This document shows positions 1-5,262 of a stretch of DNA of 5,262 nt, piece by piece. This stretch comes from an uncultured Methylocystaceae bacterium (GTDB lineage: Bacteria > Pseudomonadota > Alphaproteobacteria > Rhizobiales > Beijerinckiaceae), in contig CAMFKC010000225.1 of NCBI GenBank assembly GCA_945956975.1, positions 1 to 5,262 of the forward strand, read 5' to 3'. Position numbers and translations under genes: made by a program. Each line of letters opens with the position of its first letter. The stretch's first letter is position 1. The notes below the pieces were generated by a model, which was not told the origin of the DNA, ran no database searches, and saw only the letters and a list, made by a program, of their open reading frames with translations.

Positions 1-1
1 C

Positions 2-382
2 TTCGGCTTCGGGATACCGCTGCTCGGTTCTGCGCTCGTCATGTTCGCGGCGCTGACGGTGTTTCTGCTCTCGGTGATCGGCGTGTCGCTGTTCGTGTCC
101 TCGGTGGCGACCAACCAGCAGCAGGCGATGATGGGGACGATGGTCGTCATCATGCCCGCGATGATGTTGTCGGGCTTTTCCTCGCCCGTGCAGAACATGC
201 CGGACTGGCTCCAGCCGCTGGCGATGGCCAATCCGCTGACGCATATCCTCGTCATCCTGCGCGGGCTCTTCCTGCGCGACATGCCGGTGGCGCTGGCCGC
301 GCAGCGGATCTGGCCCATGGCGGCCATGGCTTTCGTCAGCATCGCCGTCGCCGCCTGGATGTTCCGCCGCAAGGTCCAGTAG
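2..382 (+). CDS. ABC-2 type transporter permease, C-terminal fragment
   Basis: This is the 3' end of an inner-membrane ABC transporter permease. The frame is open to the left edge, so the true start and at least half of the protein lie outside the window; the ATG at 41 is internal. The visible 126 residues contain hydrophobic helices at about 11-34 and 42-58, the loop SGFSSPVQNMPDWLQ at about 57-71, then NPLTHILVILRGLFLRD at about 77-93 and a last helix at about 103-120 ending in a basic tail (FRRKVQ). The order 'LSGF..P..NMP.WLQ....NPL....V.RG.FL' is characteristic of ABC-2 permeases of the YhhJ/YbhR/DrrB type, which pair with a cytoplasmic ATPase to export drugs or other hydrophobic compounds. 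The ATPase gene, and possibly a membrane-fusion protein gene, would be expected just upstream, outside the window. The substrate cannot be deduced. The family call is firm; the subfamily is inferred. Confidence 0.88.
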   Translation, partial: FGFGIPLLGSALVMFAALTVFLLSVIGVSLFVSSVATNQQQAMMGTMVVIMPAMMLSGFSSPVQNMPDWLQPLAMANPLTHILVILRGLFLRDMPVALAAQRIWPMAAMAFVSIAVAAWMFRRKVQ

Positions 383-392
383 ACTTTCGCGC

Positions 393-911
393 ATGAATCG
401 CACGACAGCCCGCGCCAATGGCGTTCCCGACGACATTCTCGACGCGCTCGACGCCGCCGGCGTTGCGCCCACGTGGCATTTTCATCCCGCCGCCCCGACC
501 GTCGCGGCAGCGATGGAGCACTGGAAGGACATCGCCGGCGCGCACGCCAAGAACCTGTTCTTCAAGGACGCCGGCGGACGGCTCTGGCTCTTGACCGCGC
601 TCGCGGAGCGGCGGCTCGACCTCAAGGGCCTGCCCAAGATCATGGGCTCGAAGCGGCTCTCCTTTGGCAGCGCCCCGCTGCTGGAGGAGGTTCTGGGCGT
701 CACGCCCGGCTCCGTCACGCCGCTCGCTGCGCTGCGCGACCGCGCGGGGCGCGTGACGGTGGCGCTGGATGCGGAGCTGATGCGGGCGGCGACCGTCAAT
801 GTGCATCCTTTGGTCAACACCGCGACGATCGGCATGGCGCCGTCGCAGCTCGTGACGTTCCTCGAGGCGTGCGGCCATGCGCCGCTGATCGTCGAGCTCG
901 GCCCGCTTTGA
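393..911 (+). CDS. Free-standing prolyl-tRNA editing protein (ProXp-ala-like, YbaK/ProX superfamily)
   Basis: This 172-residue cytosolic protein is a single YbaK/aminoacyl-tRNA deacylase domain. Members of the ProXp-ala group hydrolyse Ala-tRNA(Pro), correcting mischarging by prolyl-tRNA synthetase. Diagnostic residues are present: K53-N54 in AKNLFFKD, a GxxxP loop at 106-110 (GSVTP), and H138 in NVHPLVNTATIGM. These look equivalent to the catalytic Lys/Asn, the substrate-selecting loop and the His described for Caulobacter crescentus ProXp-ala. The length matches stand-alone family members. The ATG at 393 lies 10 nt after the upstream stop codon and has no clear Shine-Dalgarno, which suggests translational coupling; the next ATG (513) would remove part of the domain. 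Many alphaproteobacterial ProRS enzymes lack the built-in INS editing domain, so a separate factor fits the inferred host. Cys-tRNA(Pro) (YbaK) activity is the main alternative, but the overall pattern favours ProXp-ala. Confidence 0.88.
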   Translation: MNRTTARANGVPDDILDALDAAGVAPTWHFHPAAPTVAAAMEHWKDIAGAHAKNLFFKDAGGRLWLLTALAERRLDLKGLPKIMGSKRLSFGSAPLLEEVLGVTPGSVTPLAALRDRAGRVTVALDAELMRAATVNVHPLVNTATIGMAPSQLVTFLEACGHAPLIVELGPL

Positions 912-950
912 CGCCGCGTTCAAGCCGGGCGACGATCCGCCTTTCGCGAT

Positions 951-955
951 GGAGG
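951..955 (+). promoter_or_regulatory. Shine-Dalgarno site of the quinone-oxidoreductase-like gene
   Basis: GGAGG lies 5 nt before the ATG at 961. It overlaps a further in-frame ATG at 949, so it can serve only the downstream start and decides the choice in favour of 961. Confidence 0.65.
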
Positions 956-960
956 CCCCC

Positions 961-1983
961 ATGCGGCAGATCTGGATCGAGAAGTTCGGCGCGCCCGACG
1001 TCCTGAAGGTTAAGGAGGCGCCCGACCCTGCCCCCGCCGCCGGCGAAATCCGCGTGCGCGTGGAAGCCAGCGGCGTCAATTTCGCCGACATCATGGGCCG
1101 GCTCGGCATCTATCCCGACCTGCCGCCCATCCCCGTCGTGCCGGGCTACGAGGTCGCGGGCCGGGTGGACGCCGTCGGCGCGGGCGTCGACGCTTCATGG
1201 ATCGGGCGCGACGTCATCGCCATGACACGGTTCGGCGGCTATGCGGACGTCGTCTGCGCCCCGCAGGGCCAGGTGTTCGCGCGGCCGGAGGGGATGTCGG
1301 CCCTCGAGGGCGCGGCGCTGCCGGTCAATTACATCACGGCGTGGCAACTCGTGGTCGCCATGGGCGGTCTGAAGAAGGGCGAGACCATGCTCGTCCATTC
1401 CGCCGGCGGCGGCGTCGGCATAGCGGCGACGCAGCTCGCGAAGCATATCGGCGCCACGGTCATCGGCACGGCGTCCGCGGGCAAGCATGAAGCGCTGCGC
1501 GAGCTCGGCGTCGACCATCTCATCGACTATACGCGGGAGGATTTCGAGAAGCGGACACGCGAGATCACCGGGGGGCGCGGGGTCGAACTGATCCTCGACG
1601 CGGTCGGCGGCGAGAGCGTCAAGAAGGGCTTCCGCATTCTCGCGCCCACGGGCCGGCTCGGCATGTTCGGCGCCTCCTCGATGGCGACGGGCCGCACGCG
1701 CAATCCGCTGGCGCTCCTCTCCTTCGCCCTTCAGACGCCGTGGCTCCAGGCCAATCCGGTGACGCTGATGAACGAGAACAAGGGCGTCTTCGGCGTCAAT
1801 GTCGGGCACATGTGGAACGAGACGCCCCGCATCGCGCGCTGGTTCGAGGAGATCCTCGGGCTGTGGAAAGAGGGCGTGGTCAAGCCGCAGATCGCGAAAA
1901 CCTTCGCCTTTGCCGAGGCAGGGGCGGCGCACGACTACATCCAGAGCCGCAGCAATCTCGGCAAGGTTCTGCTCACGCCCTGA
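961..1983 (+). CDS. Zinc-free MDR-family NADPH:quinone-oxidoreductase-like protein (VAT1-like)
   Basis: This 340-residue cytosolic oxidoreductase belongs to the medium-chain dehydrogenase/reductase superfamily. Residues 1 to about 120 form a GroES-like domain (VRVEASGVNFADIMGRLG, then VVPGYEVAGRVDAVG). A Rossmann domain follows, with the dinucleotide motif AGGGVG at 148-153 in LVHSAGGGVGIAATQLA. The C-terminal stretch NENKGVFGVNVGHMW at about 271-285 resembles VAT1-like members. The catalytic and structural zinc cysteines of alcohol dehydrogenases are absent, as in quinone oxidoreductases. The likely chemistry is NAD(P)H-dependent reduction of a quinone or other electrophilic carbonyl, but the physiological substrate is unknown. 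I chose the ATG at 961 because GGAGG sits 5 nt upstream; starting at the ATG at 949 would add four residues and bury that site. The gene begins about 49 nt after the editing-protein gene on the same strand. Confidence 0.9.
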   Translation: MRQIWIEKFGAPDVLKVKEAPDPAPAAGEIRVRVEASGVNFADIMGRLGIYPDLPPIPVVPGYEVAGRVDAVGAGVDASWIGRDVIAMTRFGGYADVVCAPQGQVFARPEGMSALEGAALPVNYITAWQLVVAMGGLKKGETMLVHSAGGGVGIAATQLAKHIGATVIGTASAGKHEALRELGVDHLIDYTREDFEKRTREITGGRGVELILDAVGGESVKKGFRILAPTGRLGMFGASSMATGRTRNPLALLSFALQTPWLQANPVTLMNENKGVFGVNVGHMWNETPRIARWFEEILGLWKEGVVKPQIAKTFAFAEAGAAHDYIQSRSNLGKVLLTP

Positions 1984-2037
1984 TATCAGCGGGTTGCGGG
2001 GTCCGTCCCGATTTGCCATCGTCGCGCCAAGCAACAA

Positions 2038-2042
2038 GAGGG
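2038..2042 (+). promoter_or_regulatory. Shine-Dalgarno site of the ArsB/NhaD-like transporter gene
   Basis: GAGGG, within AAGAGGG at 2036-2042, ends 6 nt before the ATG at 2049. It directly abuts another in-frame ATG at 2043, which is too close to use it. The spacing favours 2049 as the start. Confidence 0.6.
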
Positions 2043-2048
2043 ATGGGC

Positions 2049-3386
2049 ATGGCGGGCGGGGCGGCGACGGCGACGGTTTTCGGCATGAGCCCGATGGTCG
2101 CCTCCACAATCGTGCTTGCCGCCACCTATGCGGTGGTGATCTCGGAAAAGGTCAACCGCTCGATCGTGGCGCTGGTCGGCGCCTGCGTGATGGTCATTGC
2201 CGGCCTGCTGACGCAGGACGAGGCGATCAAGGGCATCGACTTCAACACGATCGGCCTGCTGACCGGCATGATGATCCTGGTCTCGATCTCGCGCCGATCG
2301 GGCATGTTCCAGTATGTCGCGATCAAGGCGGCGCAGGCCGCCCGCGCCCATCCCGGCCGCGTGCTGCTGCTGCTGCAGATCGCCACAGCGATCCTGTCGG
2401 CGCTGCTCGACAATGTGACGACCGTGCTGCTGATCGTTCCGGTGACGCTGGCGATCGTGCGGGAGTTGGACGTGCCCGTCTATCCCTTCCTGTTCGCGGA
2501 GATCATGGCCTCCAACATCGGCGGCACGGCGACGCTGATCGGCGATCCCCCGAACATACTCATCGGCTCCCTCGCCGGCCTCGACTTCAATTCCTTCCTC
2601 GCGCACATCGCGCCGATCATCGTCGTCGTCATGGCCGTGCAGGCGCTGATGATCCACGTGATCTGGGGGCGCGCGATGCATTCGACGCCCGAGCACGAGG
2701 CGCGCATCATGGCCATGCGCGCCGCGGACGCGATCGAGGACTGGACGCTGCTGCGGCAGTCGCTGATCGTCATCTGCGGCGTCATCCTCGGCTTCGTCGC
2801 GGCGCATGCCCTGCACCTGGAGCCCGCCACCATCGCCATGTTCGGCGCGGCGGTGCTCATGCTGCTCGACAATTGGGAGCACCACAACGAGAAGGCGGCG
2901 GAGAACATCCATTCCACCTTCTCCGACGTGGAATGGATCACGATCTTCTTCTTCGTCGGGCTGTTCATCGTGGTGAAGGGCGTGGAGGCCAACGGCCTGT
3001 TGTCGCTGGCTGCAACCAAGCTGACGGAGGCGACTGGCGGCTCGCTGCCGAAGACCGGCTTCGCCATTCTCTGGGCCTCGGCCGTGCTGTCGGCCATCGT
3101 CGACAACATCCCCTTCGTGGCGACGATGATCCCGCTCATCAAGAGCATGGCGCCGGCCTACGGCGGGCCCGAGGCGATCCAGCCGCTGTGGTGGGCGCTG
3201 TCGCTCGGCGCGTGCCTCGGCGGCAACGGCACGCTGATCGGCGCCTCGGCCAATCTCACCGTCGCCGGCATTGCCGAGCGCAACGGCGTGTCCTTCAGCT
3301 TCGTGAAATATACGCTCTACGCCTTCCCGATGATGCTGGTCTCGGTGGCGATCGCGCATCTCTACATGTGGTGGCGCTACTTCTGA
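2049..3386 (+). CDS. ArsB/NhaD family (ion transporter superfamily, SLC13/P-protein-like) membrane transporter
   Basis: This is a 445-residue polytopic inner-membrane protein with about 10-12 hydrophobic segments. It shows the family's two-half design. In the first half, LLDNVTTVLLIVP (DN at 121-122) is followed by SNIGGTATLIGDPPN at 155-169. In the second half, IVDNIPFVATMIP (DN at 352-353) is followed by GGNGTLIGASAN at 391-402. The paired DN and GGxxTLIG elements are typical of ArsB/NhaD/P-protein permeases; the GDPPN variant is most reminiscent of the P-protein (OCA2)-like branch. Known relatives move arsenite, exchange Na+ for H+, or carry organic anions, and the substrate here cannot be read from sequence. 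No arsR, arsC or arsA gene is visible, so an arsenic role is not supported. Start 2049 is chosen from the Shine-Dalgarno spacing; 2043 or 2085 are alternatives, and the frame is open further upstream inside the preceding gene. The stop is 4 nt from the stop of convergent trxC. Confidence 0.88.
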   Translation: MAGGAATATVFGMSPMVASTIVLAATYAVVISEKVNRSIVALVGACVMVIAGLLTQDEAIKGIDFNTIGLLTGMMILVSISRRSGMFQYVAIKAAQAARAHPGRVLLLLQIATAILSALLDNVTTVLLIVPVTLAIVRELDVPVYPFLFAEIMASNIGGTATLIGDPPNILIGSLAGLDFNSFLAHIAPIIVVVMAVQALMIHVIWGRAMHSTPEHEARIMAMRAADAIEDWTLLRQSLIVICGVILGFVAAHALHLEPATIAMFGAAVLMLLDNWEHHNEKAAENIHSTFSDVEWITIFFFVGLFIVVKGVEANGLLSLAATKLTEATGGSLPKTGFAILWASAVLSAIVDNIPFVATMIPLIKSMAPAYGGPEAIQPLWWALSLGACLGGNGTLIGASANLTVAGIAERNGVSFSFVKYTLYAFPMMLVSVAIAHLYMWWRYF

Positions 3387-3390
3387 GCGT

Positions 3391-3828
3391 TCAGCCGCGC
3401 GCGAAGGCCACGATGGCGGCACGCGGTATGGCGCCGCTCTGGCGCTTCGCCTCCTGCCCGTTGCGGAACAGAATCATCGTCGGGATGCCGCGGATCGCGT
3501 AGCGCTGCGCGATCTCCGGCGCAGCCTCGGTGTCGAGCTTCGCCAGACGCACGTTCGGCTCGAGGTCGCGCGCGGCGGCCGCGAATTCCGGCGCCATGGC
3601 GCGGCACGGGCCGCACCAGCCCGCCCAGAAGTCGACGAGGACGGGAATCTCCGTCTTGCCCACGAGGCGGTCGAATGCGTCGGCGCTGGCGAGTTCGGCG
3701 GGGTGACCGTCGAACAGCGGCGCATGGCAGCGGCCGCAGTCCGGCGCTTCGCGCGCGGCGAGCCGCGCCACCGGCGCCCGGTTGAGCCCGCCGCAATGCG
3801 GACAGGCGATGATGACGTTTTCGCTCAT
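3391..3828 (-). CDS. trxC: Thioredoxin 2 with N-terminal zinc ribbon
   Basis: This 145-residue cytosolic thiol-disulfide reductase reduces protein disulfides and is itself recycled by thioredoxin reductase. The N-terminal zinc ribbon has two CxxC pairs, C9/C12 (CPHC) and C31/C34 (CGRC), which separate TrxC from ordinary TrxA. The thioredoxin fold follows from about residue 45, with the active site WCGPC at 71-75 in VDFWAGWCGPCRAMAPEF and the cis-proline at P116 (GIPT). The length is that of full TrxC, so the gene looks intact. The start is supported by GAGGG on the minus strand, 7 nt before the ATG. It lies 84 nt downstream of the MgtA-like ATPase gene on the same strand and could be read from that transcript. 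It converges with the ArsB/NhaD-like gene at its 3' end. In enterobacteria trxC belongs to the OxyR oxidative-stress regulon; no such operator was recognised here. Confidence 0.95.
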   Translation of the reverse strand: MSENVIIACPHCGGLNRAPVARLAAREAPDCGRCHAPLFDGHPAELASADAFDRLVGKTEIPVLVDFWAGWCGPCRAMAPEFAAAARDLEPNVRLAKLDTEAAPEIAQRYAIRGIPTMILFRNGQEAKRQSGAIPRAAIVAFARG

Positions 3829-3835
3829 GGCGTGA

Positions 3836-3840
3836 CCCTC
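3836..3840 (-). promoter_or_regulatory. Shine-Dalgarno site of trxC
   Basis: On the minus strand this reads GAGGG and lies 7 nt before the trxC ATG (3826-3828). It supports that start over the longer overlapping minus-strand frames in the same region. Confidence 0.65.
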
Positions 3841-3906
3841 GCAATCGACAATATCGGCGCCGTCCCGGCCGCCCGCAAGCGGCGCAGGCGCGGCGGGTTG
3901 TCGCGA

Positions 3907-3922
3907 GGCCGGTCAGCCGGCC
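3907..3922. repeat. Short perfect inverted repeat over the ATPase stop codon
   Basis: GGCCGG (3907-3912) and CCGGCC (3917-3922) are separated by 4 nt. RNA made from the minus strand could form an all-GC 6-bp hairpin that includes the ATPase stop codon (3913-3915). No T-run follows in the minus-strand direction, so a classical intrinsic terminator is not supported. In such GC-rich DNA, a repeat of this size may arise by chance. Confidence 0.35.
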
Positions 3923-5262
3923 ACGAGCGGACGCGCCCATCGGCGCGCGACGAAGGCGCAGGCGAGATAGGCGGCGACGATCGCCACGATGGCCATGTGC
4001 ACGGGGGTCGGCAGCGGTGCGAAGGACAGCCAGCCGCCCAGCGGCGTGAAGGGCAGCGCGACCGCGACCGCCAGCGCGCCGAGCGAGGAGGCGACGAGCG
4101 CCGGGTGCGGCCAGCTCGCAAACAGCCGGCCGCGCGAGCGGATGATGAAGATGACGAGGATCTGCGTCGCCATGGATTCCACGAACCAGGCGGTGCGGAA
4201 CAATGTCTCGTCGGCATGGAAGCCGCGCAGCAGGATGTAGAAGGTCGTGAGGTCGAACACCGAACTGACGGCGCCCATCACGAAGGTGAAGCGCTTGAGC
4301 GCCTCGAGGTCCCAGATCTGCGGCCTGGCAGTCTCCTCGTCCGCGACGCGATCAAAGGGGATGCCGAGTTCCGAGACGTCGTAGATCAGGTTGTTGACGA
4401 GGATCTGCACCGGCAGCATCGGCAGGAACGGCAGGAGCAGCGAGGCGACGGCCATGGACAGCATGTTGCCGAAATTGGAACTCGTGCCCATCAGCAGATA
4501 TTTCGACACGTTGACGAAGGTGCGCCGGCCTTCCACCGCCGCCTTGGCGAGGATGTGCAGGTCGGGCCGGGTCAGGATCATGTCGGCGGCCTGCTTGGCG
4601 ACGTCCACCGCGCTTTCCACGGATATGCCGACATCGGCGGCGTGCAGCGACGGCGCGTCGTTCACGCCGTCGCCGACATAGCCCACCGTCGCGCCGCGCG
4701 CCTGCAGCGCGTGGATGACGCGCGTCTTCTGGGCGGGGCTGACGCGGCAGAACAGGCTTGTCCGCTGGGCGGCGGCGGCCAGCGCGCCATCGTCGAGCGC
4801 GCCGATCTGCGCGCCGGTGAGGAAGCTCTCGGCGTCGAGACCTATGGAGCGCGCGAGATGGCGCACCACGAGTTCATTGTCGCCGGAGACGACCTTCACC
4901 GTCACGCCCGCGGCGCGCAGCTTCGTCAGCGCATCCGCCGCGCTCGCCTTGGGCGGATCGAAGAAAGCGGCGAAGCCCGCGAAGACCAGCTTGTCCTCGT
5001 CCTCGATGTGGCAGGAGGCGGCGTCCGCCGCCATGTTGCGCCAGGCTATGGCGAGAAGCCGCATGCCCTCGCCAGCGAAAGAATCGTGCAGCGCCATCAG
5101 CCGCGCGCGCGCGGCCGCGTCGAGCGGCGACACCGCGCCGCCCCGCGCCTCGACATGGGTGCAATGGGCGAGCACGTCCTCCGGCGCGCCCTTGGCGATC
5201 AGCAGGCGGCGGCCTTCCTTCTCCAGCAGCACGGAGACGCGGCGGCGCTCGAAATCGAAGGG
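3913..5262 (-). CDS. mgtA: Magnesium-translocating P-type ATPase (MgtA-like), C-terminal half, cut by window edge
   Basis: This is an inner-membrane type III P-type ATPase that brings Mg2+ into the cell at the cost of ATP. The 449 visible residues, numbered from the right edge, begin in the nucleotide-binding domain with FDFERRRVSV at 3-11 and KGAPE at 24-28. The P-domain elements DPPK (102-105), SGDN (126-129) and GDGVNDAPSL (197-206) follow. After it come the later transmembrane helices, including VQILVNNLIYDVSELGIPFD at about 285-304, with the Asn/Asp pair expected in the ion-binding helix, then ARPQIWD and WFVESMATQILVIFIIR. That pattern matches MgtA rather than Ca2+, K+ or heavy-metal pumps. 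The N-terminal helices, the actuator domain and the DKTGT phosphorylation site lie beyond the right edge. The frame is open to base 5262, so the GTG at 5232 is internal and not the start. There is no frameshift or stop in the visible part. MgtA/MgtB subtype assignment is approximate. Confidence 0.93.
   Translation of the reverse strand, partial: PFDFERRRVSVLLEKEGRRLLIAKGAPEDVLAHCTHVEARGGAVSPLDAAARARLMALHDSFAGEGMRLLAIAWRNMAADAASCHIEDEDKLVFAGFAAFFDPPKASAADALTKLRAAGVTVKVVSGDNELVVRHLARSIGLDAESFLTGAQIGALDDGALAAAAQRTSLFCRVSPAQKTRVIHALQARGATVGYVGDGVNDAPSLHAADVGISVESAVDVAKQAADMILTRPDLHILAKAAVEGRRTFVNVSKYLLMGTSSNFGNMLSMAVASLLLPFLPMLPVQILVNNLIYDVSELGIPFDRVADEETARPQIWDLEALKRFTFVMGAVSSVFDLTTFYILLRGFHADETLFRTAWFVESMATQILVIFIIRSRGRLFASWPHPALVASSLGALAVAVALPFTPLGGWLSFAPLPTPVHMAIVAIVAAYLACAFVARRWARPLVAG

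Noticed and set aside
336..1109. 257-codon minus-strand open frame opposite the editing-protein gene
   Set aside because: It spans three plus-strand genes, is low-complexity Arg/Ala-rich, and has no domain signature. It is a compositional shadow.
1997..2015. Possible terminator CGGGG-TCCG-TCCCG followed by ATTT after the oxidoreductase gene
   Set aside because: The stem is only 5 bp including one G-U pair, and the T-run is three bases, too weak to call an intrinsic terminator.
1986..3422. 478-codon open frame on the minus strand opposite the transporter gene, with a similar long one at 1195-2109
   Set aside because: The translations are unusually rich in Arg, His, Asp and Gln, with no recognisable domain. 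They lie opposite strongly supported genes. Such frames stay open because GC-rich third positions suppress stop codons on the other strand.
2049..3828. An arsenic-resistance cluster built from an ArsB-like permease and a thioredoxin
   Set aside because: The genes are convergent, no arsR, arsC, arsA or acr3 gene is present, and the permease motifs are not specific to arsenite transport.
3377..3940. 187-codon minus-strand frame overlapping trxC in another frame
   Set aside because: It is Arg/Ala-rich without motifs, while the trxC frame carries the complete zinc ribbon and WCGPC active site plus a well-placed Shine-Dalgarno.
4391..4681. Plus-strand open frames of 83-96 codons inside the Mg2+ ATPase gene (also 3989-4240)
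   Set aside because: They are opposite highly conserved P-type ATPase motifs and show no domain or ribosome binding site of their own.

Overview
The window is GC-rich, with G or C at most third codon positions. It reads as ordinary chromosomal sequence of an alphaproteobacterium, possibly a Hyphomicrobiales member. That placement is inferred from base composition, from a free-standing prolyl-tRNA editing protein of the Caulobacter type, and from the general look of the proteins; no rRNA or other phylogenetic marker is present. Six protein-coding genes fill nearly all of it, and two are cut by the window edges. No tRNA, rRNA, CRISPR array, insertion sequence, integrase or attachment site was seen.

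Left part, plus strand (2-3386): four genes run in the same direction with short gaps of 10, about 49 and about 65 nt. They are the C-terminal end of an ABC-2 type exporter permease, a ProXp-ala-like trans-editing protein that clears Ala-tRNA(Pro), a zinc-free MDR-family quinone-oxidoreductase-like enzyme of the VAT1-like type, and an ArsB/NhaD (ion transporter superfamily) membrane protein. The spacing would allow one transcript, but the four functions do not form an obvious pathway.

Right part, minus strand (3391-5262): the C-terminal half of an MgtA-like P-type Mg2+ ATPase enters from the right edge. It is followed 84 bases later, in the direction of transcription, by trxC, a zinc-ribbon thioredoxin 2. 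trxC meets the ArsB/NhaD gene tail to tail with only 4 nt between the two stop codons.

The intergenic stretches are all under 90 nt. They contain ribosome binding sites and small GC-rich inverted repeats, but no convincing terminator or promoter. I found no evidence for a new biological system. The points worth a second look are the unassigned substrate of the ArsB/NhaD protein, the stand-alone editing factor, the compact convergent gene end, and two start-codon choices settled by Shine-Dalgarno position.
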